Shown here: positions 7,984 to 17,598 of the stretch, one piece after another
Position numbering within the stretch: position 1 is the stretch's first letter
How the letters are laid out: each line of letters starts with the position of its first letter
The notes under the pieces: generated by a model
Seen by the model: only the letters and a program-made list of their open reading frames with translations
What the model was told of the DNA's origin: nothing
Databases searched by the model: none
Translations under genes and position numbers: made by a program
DNA from: Microcaldota archaeon
GTDB lineage: Archaea; Micrarchaeota; Micrarchaeia; Micrarchaeales; Micrarchaeaceae
Assembly: GCA_021787495.1 (NCBI GenBank)
Contig: JAJYLX010000001.1
Coordinates: 185,598 to 249,597, forward strand
Length of the DNA: 64,000 nt
Reading direction: 5' to 3'

Positions 7984-8688
7984 ATGGACATAAGGGTCGT
8001 GGTTGCCGGGCCCATGTACCAGATAAACCTGGGCTACATCTCGCGGGTCTGCGCCAACTTCGGCGTCAGGGAGCTCGTGCTCGTCAGCCCGAGGTGCAAG
8101 CCCGGCGGCAAGAATGCCATGATGTACGCCAAGCACGGCATGGCCGTGCTGAGGGGCGCAAGGGTCTGCGGCACGATAGGGGAGGCCGTTAAGGGCACGT
8201 TCTCCATAGCGACCACGGGCAACTGGCGGAAGGGGAAGCCCTCGCTCTACAACATCTATTCGGCCGACGCGATGGCGTCGATGCTGGGGTCGAACTCGAT
8301 CGGCAGGGTAAGCGTGGTCCTCGGCCGCGAGTCGACCGGGCTGACGAGCGGCGAGATCGCGGAATGCTCGACGTGCGCCTACATACCCGTGAAAGGGGAG
8401 TACGGCATAATGAACATATCGCATGCGCTCGCCATCCTGCTCTACGAATTGACGAAGGGAGAGTCCAGAAGGATGAGCAAGAATCCTTATGCCTCACAGG
8501 CCGAGATAGGCAACACGATGCGGCTCTTCAGGTCGATGGTGGGGTCAAGGGGGGACATACGCGACAAGAGGAAGGTCTCTATGGTGATGTCGCGCATACT
8601 GGAGCGCGCCCACCCGACCAAGGGCGAGCTGGCCACGCTGGCCGTGGCTCTCTCGCCAAACAGGAAAAGGAAGAGAGGGGAAAAGTGA
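7984..8688 (+). CDS. TrmJ-like tRNA 2'-O-methyltransferase (SpoU/SPOUT)
   Basis: 234 residues with a trefoil-knot SPOUT fold. Motifs are seen at VVLGRESTGLTSGE (about residues 104-117) and MNISHALAILLYE (about 142-154), which form the AdoMet knot. The C-terminal helical part (about 165-225) matches TrmJ more than short TrmL. TrmJ methylates the ribose at position 32 of tRNAs. It is last in the rightward translation operon and converges with sepF. Confidence 0.85.
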   Translation: MDIRVVVAGPMYQINLGYISRVCANFGVRELVLVSPRCKPGGKNAMMYAKHGMAVLRGARVCGTIGEAVKGTFSIATTGNWRKGKPSLYNIYSADAMASMLGSNSIGRVSVVLGRESTGLTSGEIAECSTCAYIPVKGEYGIMNISHALAILLYELTKGESRRMSKNPYASQAEIGNTMRLFRSMVGSRGDIRDKRKVSMVMSRILERAHPTKGELATLAVALSPNRKRKRGEK

Positions 8689-8705
8689 GGGACCCGCAGC
8701 CAAGC

Positions 8706-9083
8706 CTACTTGGACTGCGGCTTCCTCTTACCCTTTATGATCTTGACCTTGGTGGGCGTGAGGAGTATCTTATCCTCGTCTATCCTCGCTATGTCGCCGT
8801 CTATCTTGCTGACATACTCCTTTATGTTGTCGACAAGGCTCTTCTGGGTGTTCGGACGCTTGTTCAGCTCCGAGATATTGAGCAGTATTATGTTCTTCTT
8901 GCTCAGCTCCTCCTGCACGACCTGCAGGTCGGATTCCTGGCGCAGCGCGAACGGCTTGACGTAGAAGTCGGCCGGCTCGTGCATCACATCGACGCCTTCC
9001 ATCTCCTCAGAGTTCATGTATTCCTCAATGTTTATCTCACTCGTCGTTCCCAAAGCTTTTCCCAGCTTATCGAAAAGTCCCAT
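8706..9083 (-). CDS. sepF: Cell division protein SepF
   Basis: 125 residues. The N-terminal MGLFDKLGKAL is an amphipathic membrane-binding helix. A linker and the SepF/DUF552 core follow (about residues 40-120), including VVQEELSKKNIILLNISEL. Archaeal SepF tethers FtsZ to the membrane. With ftsZ1 and ftsZ2 nearby on the other strand, the window holds the whole recognisable division core. A TATA-like element (ATTTATAC on this strand, about 9110-9118) precedes the ATG. Confidence 0.93.
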   Translation of the reverse strand: MGLFDKLGKALGTTSEINIEEYMNSEEMEGVDVMHEPADFYVKPFALRQESDLQVVQEELSKKNIILLNISELNKRPNTQKSLVDNIKEYVSKIDGDIARIDEDKILLTPTKVKIIKGKRKPQSK

Positions 9084-9109
9084 GTTTTCACCATCGGTTG
9101 GTCTCCTTC

Positions 9110-9118
9110 GTATAAATG
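9110..9118 (-). promoter_or_regulatory. TATA box of sepF
   Basis: On the minus strand ATTTATA lies about 28-30 bases before the sepF ATG, which is consistent with a nearly leaderless transcript. Confidence 0.4.
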
Positions 9119-9197
9119 CCAGCGAGCATTTTTAAGGCTTTCTCTATTAGCGGCTCTCTGAAAGAGCGCGCATCACTCTCGGAGAAAGCTGCCGCGC

Positions 9198-9863
9198 TCA
9201 CGCCCTTAGCCTCCGTGCTGCGTGCAGCGAGGCGCTAATCAGCAGCATCAAGCCGGTGAACCCCGCCACGACCACTATGGTTATGGTAGAGAGCATCAGC
9301 ACCGTGACCGGGCTCACGCCGTTCGGGAGTATGCCCCCGACGTTGAAGAACGTAATGAAGAACGCCACGAGAAGTATGATAGCGCCGTAGGCGACCTCAT
9401 GGTGGTAGATCTCGAACAGCATGGCGGTGGTCAGGTAGATCGCAAGCATCACGCCCGCGAAGCTGAGCATTATCACGGACGTTGGCACGTCCTGGATGAA
9501 GACGAACGGCGTCACGAAGATCGCCACCCAGCATGCTGCGGCGAGCACCCATAGCGCCATGTACACGCTGTGGTGGCCGTGCTCCTTTTTGCTCATGTCC
9601 TTCGTGGAGAGGATGTGCGCGCTCGCAAACGCCGCTGCGAACACGAAGACCATTATCACGACCAGCAGAGTCCAGAACGCGGCATATATGAAATAGTTCT
9701 GGCCTATCAGGCCCCCGAGCGTGGTGGTGAACATTATGCCAACGGCAAGGAGCAGCGCGAACGTCACCAGTGATATGCCTATGGCCCTCCTGTAGGCAAA
9801 GTCCCAGAACTTCTCAACTTCAGGCCTCACATGCCTCATCCGATCACTGCGCTCAACTCGCAT
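9198..9863 (-). CDS. Six-TM hypothetical membrane protein
   Basis: About 221 residues with six or seven hydrophobic helices from about residue 30 onward. A short cytoplasmic loop, TKDMSKKEHGHHS, is rich in His. The ATG at 9863 overlaps the stop of the glycosyltransferase remnant as TAATG, so it is translationally coupled. ATG 9839 is an alternative start. No family is recognised. Confidence 0.65.
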   Translation of the reverse strand: MRVERSDRMRHVRPEVEKFWDFAYRRAIGISLVTFALLLAVGIMFTTTLGGLIGQNYFIYAAFWTLLVVIMVFVFAAAFASAHILSTKDMSKKEHGHHSVYMALWVLAAACWVAIFVTPFVFIQDVPTSVIMLSFAGVMLAIYLTTAMLFEIYHHEVAYGAIILLVAFFITFFNVGGILPNGVSPVTVLMLSTITIVVVAGFTGLMLLISASLHAARRLRA

Positions 9864-10078
9864 TATAAGGCTAAAAAGGTTGCTGTGCCGGCGGCTTTGT
9901 CTGAAACCGGACCTGCCCAAATAGCCGCCCTTTCCGCCGTCCTGTCGGTGGAGCCGTCATCGACCACGATAACGTCATGCACATAGCCCCGCTTCATCAT
10001 GGAGATTCCAATGCCCGCAGATCTCCTAATCGTGCCCTCCTCGTTGTAGGCCGGGATCAGAAGCGTTACCTTCTCCAT
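9863..10078 (-). pseudogene. Family 2 glycosyltransferase, N-terminal remnant
   Basis: 71 residues. The first 50 match the GT-A nucleotide-sugar site: VTLLIPAYNEEGTIR and then VIVVDDGSTDRT. After that the reading frame drifts and stops, while family members run for 230 residues or more. The rest of the domain is absent. A promoter-like TTAAATATTT (about 10098) is retained, and the stop is coupled to the six-TM gene. It could be a decayed gene kept as a translated leader. Confidence 0.7.
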
Positions 10079-10118
10079 GTCCCTCTGTCGGCCTAGGAAA
10101 TATTTAACCGCGCCGCAT

Positions 10119-10985
10119 TCAGAGCGCGAGCAGCAGGAGATTGCCGAACAGCACGGAGAGCGCCACGCCCACGAAGATCGGGAATGCGAACGGTATGCCC
10201 TGCCTGTACACGGGCAGCTTCCTCCTTATCCTCTTCCTCTTCAGCTCTGCTATCATCTTCGGGGTCACGAGCTGCCCGAAATGCCTTACCCTCTTCCTGA
10301 ACCATGCGGCATCGGCCTTGCTGAGTACGTTCATCGCTATCATGTCGTCCGGTTCCATCCCGCGGGCGTCAAGCATCGCTATCATCGACCCGGTTATCCT
10401 CCCCTCGTACAGCGTCGTGAACACGGAGCCGAACATCAGCGCGGAGAGGAGCGCCACCCCGTATACGCTGGTCAGCCCGGCCACCGCCACGAACCCGATG
10501 AAGACCAGATATGCGCCCCCTATCGCGACCGCCCTCGCCATGCTGCCCCTCTCCACCTTCCTCGCCCTGGAGCGCGGGATGTAATAGAGCGGCACGAAGA
10601 CGAGCGCGGCGACGCCAGAGGCTATCACTATCGAGAGTATGAACGGGAGCCCGAGCTGCGGCGGCCCCAGCAGGAGCGGGGCCCCCTGGAACGGCAGCAT
10701 CAATGTTATGGAGGTGAATTCGGTTATGTCGCCCAGCCCTATCTGCCCCACCCTGTAGACCGCATAGCCCAGGCCGAACACGACCGCCGCTATGAGCGCG
10801 CTCAGCATCGCCGTATAGTATTCGCCGTACGCGAGATACGCCGCAGTCAGCAGCGCGCCATACGCGACGGTGCCGTACGCGAACAGCGAGGGCACGTTGC
10901 GCCTGTTGAACAGGTCGAACAGCATGTAGGCGAGCGCGACGGCTATGACGCTCGCTATCCTGATTGTGTCCAAATCGATGAGCAT
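10119..10985 (-). CDS. Archaeal GxGD prepilin peptidase (A24 family)
   Basis: 288 residues with about eight TM segments. The two catalytic aspartates are in MLFDLFNRRNVPS (Asp about 24) and in the GxGD motif QIGLGDIT (about residues 82-89). Such enzymes (FlaK, EppA, PibD) cut class III signal peptides of archaeal pilins on the cytoplasmic side of the membrane. A cytoplasmic loop near residues 210-265 is large and basic. The class III pilin at 52.1 kb is a likely substrate. It shares an intergenic region with leuS. Confidence 0.85.
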   Translation of the reverse strand: MLIDLDTIRIASVIAVALAYMLFDLFNRRNVPSLFAYGTVAYGALLTAAYLAYGEYYTAMLSALIAAVVFGLGYAVYRVGQIGLGDITEFTSITLMLPFQGAPLLLGPPQLGLPFILSIVIASGVAALVFVPLYYIPRSRARKVERGSMARAVAIGGAYLVFIGFVAVAGLTSVYGVALLSALMFGSVFTTLYEGRITGSMIAMLDARGMEPDDMIAMNVLSKADAAWFRKRVRHFGQLVTPKMIAELKRKRIRRKLPVYRQGIPFAFPIFVGVALSVLFGNLLLLAL

Positions 10986-11021
10986 GAACGCCTCCCGGAC
11001 TCTTAACCTATTCTACACAAA

Positions 11022-11031
11022 GGATATTTAC
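11022..11031. promoter_or_regulatory. Divergent promoter of leuS and the prepilin peptidase
   Basis: GGATATTTAC sits in the 75-base gap between the two divergent starts, about 35 bases from each ATG. It can be read as a TATA element in either direction. Confidence 0.4.
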
Positions 11032-11060
11032 CTTTTGCTTCTCATCTTAATTGCGGTTCA

Positions 11061-13949
11061 ATGATGGACTTCAAAAGCGTGCAGGAGAAATGGCAGAAGG
11101 CTTGGTCGGACGCGAAGCTGTTCGAGGTCGAACCGAACGACAGGAAGGGCATGATGGTGTTCGCCGCATTCCCCTATGTCAACTCACCGCCGCACATGGG
11201 GCACCTCAGGACGTTCTGCACGCCCGACGTCTATGCGCGCTACCTGAGGATGAGGGGCATGAATGTGCTGTTCCCGTTAGGCTTTCATGCGACAGGCACT
11301 CCGGTCATCGGCTACGCGAAGAGGATAGCGAACAATGACCCAGACCTTATAGAGAGCCTTCACACTTTCCACGTCAGCGACGAGGATATCAAGAAGATGA
11401 CGGATCCGCACTACATAGCCGAATACTTCATAAGGCAGCAGGAGCTGGAGTTAAGGAAGGTGGGGAACGGAATCGATTGGCGCAGGAAGTTCATAAGCAT
11501 CGAGCCCCTCTACAGCAAGATGGTGGAGTGGCAGTTCATGAAGCTCAAGGAGAAGGGTTACCTGGTCAAGGGAACGCATCCTGTTGGATGGTGTCCTAAC
11601 GAGAATAACGCCGTAGGGCAGCATGACACGATGCACGACGTTTGGCCCGACATAGAGGAGATAACGGCCATAAAGTTCAAGGACAGGGACTCCGATGCGT
11701 ACTTCATCTGCGCGACCTACAGGCCGGAGACGATTTACGGCGTCACGAACCTGTTCGTGAACGATGGCATCGAGTATGTGGTCGCCGAGATGGGCGGCGC
11801 GCAGTACTATGTGTCGAAGGATGCCGCATTCAGGCTGTCGTACCTGGCCGATGCGAAGGTGACCGGAAAAATAACGGCCGCGGAGCTGCTCAAGAAGACG
11901 GCGATCAACCCCCTCACGAAGGAGGAGCTGCCGATACTGCCCGGATATTTCGTCAAGGCGGACAAGGGCACTGGCGTTGTCATGAGCGTGCCGTCGCATG
12001 CGCCGTTCGACTATGTCGCTCTCGAGAGGCTGAAGGCGAGCGGCTACAATATCCCGAAAATGGAGTACAAGAAGCTCATAGAGCTGAAGTTCCCGGACGC
12101 GAAGAAGGGTATGGGCAGCATGCTCAAGCCAGATGAGTTCAGCGGCCAAACCGGGGAGATTGTGCACCGCGAGGTACCAGCGCTCGCCTATCTCGAGTTC
12201 CTGAAGATGAACCCTAATTCGGATGACAAATCCGTTGAGGTCGCCACGAAGCTCATCTACAGGGAGGAGGCGCGCTACGGCGTCATGCTGGTCGGCGCGT
12301 ACCAGGGCAAGAGCGAGGCCGAAGCGAGGGACGGGCTGAAAGCGGACATGGTCAAGAGCGGCGACGCGATGCTGATGTACGAGCTCGCCAACACAGAACC
12401 TGTGATATGCAGGTGCGGCACCAAGGCAATAGTGGCAATAGTGAAGGACCAGTGGTTCATCAACTATGGTGATAAACAGTGGAAGAAGCAGGTCTATTCA
12501 ATGTTATCAAAGATGAAACTTTACCCTGAGAAATACAGACACACGTTTGAGATGCTCATCGACTGGATAGACCTCCGCGCGATGGAGAGGGCGCAGGGCC
12601 TCGGTACGCGCTTCCCGTTCAACCCCGAGCACATCATAGAGTCGCTCTCAGATTCCACCATCTATATGCTCTTTTACACTTTCGACCACATCCTGAGGGC
12701 GAACAACGTCCAACCTGAGCAGCTGAAGCCCTGCTTCTTCGACTATGTAGTGGACTCAAAGGGCGATGTCGCATCGGTTTCGAAGGAGACAGGTATTGAG
12801 GAGCGGGTCATAACGAAGTGCAGGGAGTCGCTCGACTACTGGTACCAGAGCACGTCCAGCCACTCCGCCCCGGACCTCATACCCAACCACTATGTGATGT
12901 ACATGTTCAACCATGTGGCCGTGCTGCCCGAAAGGTTCTGGCCGAAGCAGCTCGTCATCAACGGCTTTGTGAGCATGGAAGGGGAGAAGATGAGCAAGAG
13001 CCTCGGGAACATACTCCCTGCCGGTGACGCTGTCGACAAGTACGGCGCCGACCAGATAAGATTCATAGAGGTAGCGGGCGCGGAGCTGGACAGCGACGGC
13101 GAGTTCAGCACCAACGCGCTCAGCGGCGTCAACTCGAGGATCGACTACCTGCTCTCGCAGGTGATAGATGCCAACAGGGCCGAGGGAGGCAACGAGCTGA
13201 GGAGCGTCGACTTCTGGATGTACTCCCGCCTCAACTCAAAGATAAAGAGGGCGACGGCGGCCATGGACGGGCTGATGTTCAAGGGCGCCTACGACGAAGT
13301 GTTCTACAGCTCGGTCGCGGAACTCAAGAGGTACAGGGAGATCGGCGGGAAGAACGGCCTGGTTGTAACCGATTACCTGTCCGCTGTTGTGAGGATGCTC
13401 TCTCCGGTGATGCCGCACCTCTCAGAGGAGTTCTGGCACCTGCTGGGCAACAGCACGCTCGTCGCGACCGAACAGTGGCCCGTCGCCGATGAGGGCATGG
13501 TCAACCCCGGGCTGGAAGAGTGCTTCGACATAGTGGACTCGACCGCAGAGGACATGAACCGCACGCTGGAGCTCACCGGCAAGATGGAGGTCAACAAGGG
13601 AAGGAAGGTGAAATCGATAAAGGTCATACTCGCCGAGCAATGGAAGGCGGACGCGTTCAACATGCTCGTCGAAGGCAAGGAAATAGGCGACATAATAGCC
13701 TCGATGCAGGGGAAGGCCGACAAGGAGAGGGTCGCGAAGTACCTGCAGGGCTTCCGTAACAGGAAGGAGGCCACGCAGCGCGTCCTTGCCTCGCAGCAAT
13801 CGCTGTTCAACGTTTTTTCCGAATCGAGGGATTACCTGAAGAGGAGGTTCGGCTGCGAGCTGGAGATTGAGAACGAGCAGGACTCGCAGTCCGCAAGGTC
13901 TGGCAGGGCGCAGCCTTCAAGGCCGAGCATAGAGGTAGCCTGGAGCTGA
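11061..13949 (+). CDS. leuS: Leucyl-tRNA synthetase
   Basis: 962 residues, the normal archaeal/eukaryal-type length. The class I HIGH motif appears as HMGHLRT (about residues 47-53) and the KMSKS loop as EKMSKSLGN (about 643-651). The CP1 editing domain is inserted between about residues 190 and 430. The C-terminal extension is archaeal in style. It charges tRNA-Leu. The ATG at 11061 is used; an ATG one codon on is equivalent. The HAD gene follows closely. Confidence 0.97.
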   Translation: MMDFKSVQEKWQKAWSDAKLFEVEPNDRKGMMVFAAFPYVNSPPHMGHLRTFCTPDVYARYLRMRGMNVLFPLGFHATGTPVIGYAKRIANNDPDLIESLHTFHVSDEDIKKMTDPHYIAEYFIRQQELELRKVGNGIDWRRKFISIEPLYSKMVEWQFMKLKEKGYLVKGTHPVGWCPNENNAVGQHDTMHDVWPDIEEITAIKFKDRDSDAYFICATYRPETIYGVTNLFVNDGIEYVVAEMGGAQYYVSKDAAFRLSYLADAKVTGKITAAELLKKTAINPLTKEELPILPGYFVKADKGTGVVMSVPSHAPFDYVALERLKASGYNIPKMEYKKLIELKFPDAKKGMGSMLKPDEFSGQTGEIVHREVPALAYLEFLKMNPNSDDKSVEVATKLIYREEARYGVMLVGAYQGKSEAEARDGLKADMVKSGDAMLMYELANTEPVICRCGTKAIVAIVKDQWFINYGDKQWKKQVYSMLSKMKLYPEKYRHTFEMLIDWIDLRAMERAQGLGTRFPFNPEHIIESLSDSTIYMLFYTFDHILRANNVQPEQLKPCFFDYVVDSKGDVASVSKETGIEERVITKCRESLDYWYQSTSSHSAPDLIPNHYVMYMFNHVAVLPERFWPKQLVINGFVSMEGEKMSKSLGNILPAGDAVDKYGADQIRFIEVAGAELDSDGEFSTNALSGVNSRIDYLLSQVIDANRAEGGNELRSVDFWMYSRLNSKIKRATAAMDGLMFKGAYDEVFYSSVAELKRYREIGGKNGLVVTDYLSAVVRMLSPVMPHLSEEFWHLLGNSTLVATEQWPVADEGMVNPGLEECFDIVDSTAEDMNRTLELTGKMEVNKGRKVKSIKVILAEQWKADAFNMLVEGKEIGDIIASMQGKADKERVAKYLQGFRNRKEATQRVLASQQSLFNVFSESRDYLKRRFGCELEIENEQDSQSARSGRAQPSRPSIEVAWS

Positions 13950-13959
13950 GGGTGCGGCC

Positions 13960-14595
13960 ATGGGGATCATCGACCAATACGACCTGTTCATCTTCGACTG
14001 GGACGGCACCCTCGCAGAGATCAAGCTGATGAACAGGATAAACGAGCGCCTCAATTTCCTCTGGCTGAAGAAGAAGGAGCGCAGCAGGAGGCAGGCGCTC
14101 TACAGCGCGCGCTCAATGAAGAGGATGGAGATCCGGGAGGAGAAGGAGACGAAGGAGTACAAGTCGATAGTCGACTTCCTCATGCTGCTCGCCAACCCGA
14201 AGCTGAAGCCGGATTCCATAGAGACGATGAGGCTCCTGAGGGAGCGGGGCAAGAGGATAGTGCTCTTCACGAACGGCGCCTACTGGAGGGTCGCGAAGGA
14301 GGCGAAGAACCTGGGCATAATGAGATACTTCGACTTCCTGCTGAGCGCGCAGGACATAAGGTACGTAAAGCCGAACCCGCTCGGCCTCAACATGATAATC
14401 GAGAGGGAGCGCGCAAGGAAGAACAGGGTCGTCTACATAGGCGACATGATAGACGACATCCTTGCCGCGAGACTGGCGCACGTGGACTGCGCCGCCGTGT
14501 ATTCGGGATTCGACACGAGGAAGGCGCTCGAGTCAGAGAAGCCGAAGTACATGTTTGAGGACATGCGCGAGTTCTACGAGTACCTGAAGAAATGA
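13960..14595 (+). CDS. HAD-superfamily phosphatase
   Basis: 211 residues. Motif I is FDWDGTLA (nucleophile Asp at about residue 13), motif II is LFTNGA, motif III is the Lys in KPNPLGL, and motif IV is IGDMIDDILAA. A basic helical cap lies between about residues 25 and 70. It is phosphoglycolate-phosphatase-like, but the substrate cannot be read from sequence. It lies 10 bases after leuS. Confidence 0.88.
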   Translation: MGIIDQYDLFIFDWDGTLAEIKLMNRINERLNFLWLKKKERSRRQALYSARSMKRMEIREEKETKEYKSIVDFLMLLANPKLKPDSIETMRLLRERGKRIVLFTNGAYWRVAKEAKNLGIMRYFDFLLSAQDIRYVKPNPLGLNMIIERERARKNRVVYIGDMIDDILAARLAHVDCAAVYSGFDTRKALESEKPKYMFEDMREFYEYLKK

Positions 14596-14715
14596 GCGCG
14601 GCGCTCCGGCACTACCTACCTTATTATTCCTTCTTGCAGAAACAGTGCTGTGATGAATGAGGTAATCGCTGAGCTTCGGCTGTGACGAGTGGTAGGCGGG
14701 CTGAACGGTGGATGG

Positions 14716-15588
14716 ATGAACGCCCTCGAAAGGTTGAACAGAAAGAGCATAAGGGTGACGGACCTCGCCTCCCAGTACTGGTGCGAGAGGCAGATGGAAC
14801 TCCGCTACCTGTACGGAGACAAGGTAACGAAGGAGGAGAAGCAGGGAAGGAAGATACACGAGATGCTGGAGAGCGAGACGAACGTCCCGGTGCTCCTGGA
14901 GCCGAAGAGCTACGCCGACTACGTCTACAAGATGCTCTACACGGACCACATGGCGCTCGGGGCGCTCGCGCAGAACAAGAGGACGCGCGAGTTCCAGATA
15001 TTCGGCCTCATGGACGGGTTCAACCTTGCCGGCAAGATAGACGAGCTGCGCATCCGCGACGGCAAGCTGCTCATAGTCGAGGACAAGACCAGGCAGAGCA
15101 ACGAGGTCCCGGGCGAGTCGCAGATGCTCCCGCACAAGATACAGATTATGTTCTACAGGGACATGCTCTCCGCGCTGCGGTCAGGAGCCTATACGATGCA
15201 GAGGTTCTCGGAGTTCTACGGCACCGACAGGCTGTCACTCACGCCGGAGTTCATGCGGCAGCTGCAGGCGTCGAAGGTCCCGTACGACATGTGCGACATG
15301 AAGAAGCTGGAGCACATGGTATTCTCGCAGATAAGGATGCTCCCCGAGATAAGCGGCAGCCTCTACATACGCTACAGGAACCAGTTTACCGGGGACGTGA
15401 TAAAGCTGTACAAGTTCGCCTATGACGAGAAGGACGTGCAGGGAGCGAAGGACTACCTCCTGCCTTACTGGAAGGGGGACCGCGAGGCCATGCCCGTGCC
15501 GAAAGAGGAGGCATGGAAGTGCAACTGGTGCGTATTCTTCGGCAAGCAGTGCAAGGTCTGGTGGAAGCAGCAGGCCCTCAAGCAGTGA
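14716..15588 (+). CDS. Cas4/EXO5-like Fe-S PD-(D/E)XK nuclease
   Basis: About 290 residues from ATG 14716; GTG 14689 is possible. An N-terminal Cys lies in SQYWCERQ. The nuclease core is GKIDELRI followed by LLIVEDKTR, giving D...ExK. A C-terminal Cys cluster, CNWCVFFGKQC, supplies the other ligands of a 4Fe-4S cluster. This is the Cas4/exonuclease V architecture for single-stranded DNA processing. No CRISPR array or cas gene is nearby, so a repair role is more likely than adaptation. Confidence 0.82.
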   Translation: MNALERLNRKSIRVTDLASQYWCERQMELRYLYGDKVTKEEKQGRKIHEMLESETNVPVLLEPKSYADYVYKMLYTDHMALGALAQNKRTREFQIFGLMDGFNLAGKIDELRIRDGKLLIVEDKTRQSNEVPGESQMLPHKIQIMFYRDMLSALRSGAYTMQRFSEFYGTDRLSLTPEFMRQLQASKVPYDMCDMKKLEHMVFSQIRMLPEISGSLYIRYRNQFTGDVIKLYKFAYDEKDVQGAKDYLLPYWKGDREAMPVPKEEAWKCNWCVFFGKQCKVWWKQQALKQ

Positions 15589-15600
15589 TGCGGCCCGGGC

Positions 15601-17394
15601 TCACTTCACGATCGCCTTGATGCGCCTTACGCCTGCCGCTACCGCCTCCTGCTTCGTTATCTTGAAGCTGTGGAGCTCGCGCGTGTTCCTGACATGCGGT
15701 CCCCCGCATATCTCGATCGAGTATATGGTGCTGCCCCTCGCGATCGTGTAGACCTTGACCGTGCTCTCGTACCTCTTCTCGAACACGCCCTGCGCGCCTA
15801 ACTTCTTCGCCTCATCGACGCTCATCGTGCGGAACGAGACGTCGGCCTCGGCCTTTATGACCATGTTGACCCAGTCCTCGACCTTCCTTATCTGCTCGTC
15901 CGTGAGCTTCCTGTCGTAGTTGAAGTCGAACCTCAGCCTCTCCGCCGTGATGTTCGACCCCATCTGGCGTATCGAAGGGTCGACGATTTTCCTGAGCGCC
16001 TCGTTGAGCAGGTGCGTCGCCGTGTGCAGCTTCGTCGTCTCCTCGCTGTGGTCCGCCAGGCCGCCCTTGAACTTGTGCTCGGCCCCGGCCCGCGACAGCT
16101 CCTGGTGCTCCCTCATGAGCGCGCTGAACCCAGCCCGGTCGACCTTGAATCCCTTCTCGCCGCAGATCTCCTCCGTCATCTCAAGCGGGAACCCGAATGT
16201 CTGGAACAGGTCGAACGCATCCTTCGCGCTCAGCTCCCTCCGGCCCGATTCATTCAGGCGTATAAGCACGCTTTCCAGGTGCTTCGTACCGTTGCTGAGC
16301 GCAGCGGAGAACTTGTCCTCCTCCTTTTCGAGCTCGTCGAATATGTGCCTGCTGTTGCGTTTGAGCTCTGGATAGGACTCGCCCATTATGTCTATCACCA
16401 CCTTTGCCACGTCGGAGCAGAATTTCCCCTCTATCCCGAGGCCCCGCGCATGCCTTATGCTCCTCCTGATGAAGCGGCGCAGCACGTATCCCTGCTCGAC
16501 GTTGCTCGGCACGAGCCCCCTGTCCTCCCCCATGACCATGACCGCGGCGCGGATGTGGTCCGTTATTATGCGCGCGCTGCGGTTCGCCCTCTCTGTCCCG
16601 GGTTTGGACAGCGACAGCACCTTGTCCAGTACCGGCGCGAGCGAGTCGCATTCGTACACGTTGTCGAAGTGGTTGAGCGCTGCAATCACCCTTTCGACGC
16701 CCATTCCGGTGTCGATGTTCTTCTGTGCAAGCTCCTCGAATCCCCCGTCCTTCGTCTTGTTGTACTGCATCAGCACGTCGTTCCATATCTCGCAGAACGG
16801 GCCGGTGCTGGACAGCCGCGAGAAGTCCTCAGTGCTCTTCTCCTGGAGGTCCTGGACATGGTAGAACATCTCGGTGTCCGGTCCGCACGGCCCGGTCTCG
16901 CCGGCCGGCCCCCACCAGTTGTCCTTCTTCCCCAGGAAGTGGATCCTGCCCTTGGCTATGCCGAGCCTCTCCCATGTGCGAGCCGACTCCTCGTCCCGCG
17001 GCGCGTCCTCATCGCCGGCGAAGCACGTGACGCTTATACGCTCCAGCGGCAGCCCGAGCTCCTTCGTGAGGAATTCGAAGCTCATCTCTATGGCCTCCTT
17101 CTTGAAGTAGTCGCCCAGGGACCAGTTGCCCAGCATCTCGAAAAAGCTGAGGTGCCACTTGTCGCCCACGTCGTCTATGTCGATCGTGCGTATGCACTTC
17201 TGGACACTGCAGAGGCGCACACCTGAGGGGTGGGGCTCCCCGAGCAGGAACGGGACGAGAGGCTGCATGCCCGCAGATATGAAGAGCGCGCTCGGGTCGT
17301 TTTCAGGTACAAGCGACGCGCTCTGGACCAGCCTGTGGCCGTGCTTCTGGAAGAACGTGATGTATCTCCTCTTCAGTTCCGAGCTTGAAATCAT
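15601..17394 (-). CDS. alaS: Alanyl-tRNA synthetase without C-Ala domain
   Basis: About 597 residues from ATG 17394; an upstream extension lacks homology. The class II catalytic domain includes ISAGMQPLVPFLLGEPHPSG and FFEMLGNWSLGDYFK. The editing domain has HTATH (about residues 457-461) and ICGGPH (about 562-567). The protein ends there, without the C-terminal DHHA1/C-Ala domain of about 200 residues. The catalytic-domain wording resembles bacterial CPR/Patescibacteria AlaRS more than archaeal AlaRS, suggesting horizontal transfer (inference from remembered sequences). Confidence 0.95.
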   Translation of the reverse strand: MISSSELKRRYITFFQKHGHRLVQSASLVPENDPSALFISAGMQPLVPFLLGEPHPSGVRLCSVQKCIRTIDIDDVGDKWHLSFFEMLGNWSLGDYFKKEAIEMSFEFLTKELGLPLERISVTCFAGDEDAPRDEESARTWERLGIAKGRIHFLGKKDNWWGPAGETGPCGPDTEMFYHVQDLQEKSTEDFSRLSSTGPFCEIWNDVLMQYNKTKDGGFEELAQKNIDTGMGVERVIAALNHFDNVYECDSLAPVLDKVLSLSKPGTERANRSARIITDHIRAAVMVMGEDRGLVPSNVEQGYVLRRFIRRSIRHARGLGIEGKFCSDVAKVVIDIMGESYPELKRNSRHIFDELEKEEDKFSAALSNGTKHLESVLIRLNESGRRELSAKDAFDLFQTFGFPLEMTEEICGEKGFKVDRAGFSALMREHQELSRAGAEHKFKGGLADHSEETTKLHTATHLLNEALRKIVDPSIRQMGSNITAERLRFDFNYDRKLTDEQIRKVEDWVNMVIKAEADVSFRTMSVDEAKKLGAQGVFEKRYESTVKVYTIARGSTIYSIEICGGPHVRNTRELHSFKITKQEAVAAGVRRIKAIVK

Positions 17395-17598
17395 CTTGGC
17401 ACCGTCTGCTCCTGCCAAGGCCGTATGCGGCCCCGGAGGCATTCCTGATAATCTGCACTCTCCTGCAATAGATTTGATATTTTCACCCTTATTATTTATT
17501 TGCCTTTCCGTATAAACAGGGCATCCAATCCGCAGTCAGGAAGGCCGCGACCGCCGTAGATGGCTCCGAGAAAATGGCGGAAGGGGGGGATCTTCAGG

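Noticed and set aside
11451..12167. Long minus-strand frame inside leuS
   Set aside because: leuS is unambiguous on the other strand; GC-rich third positions produce such antisense frames throughout the window.
14716..15588. Cas4 as evidence for a CRISPR system
   Set aside because: No repeat-spacer array or cas1/cas2 in the window; the protein fits stand-alone Cas4/EXO5-like nucleases.
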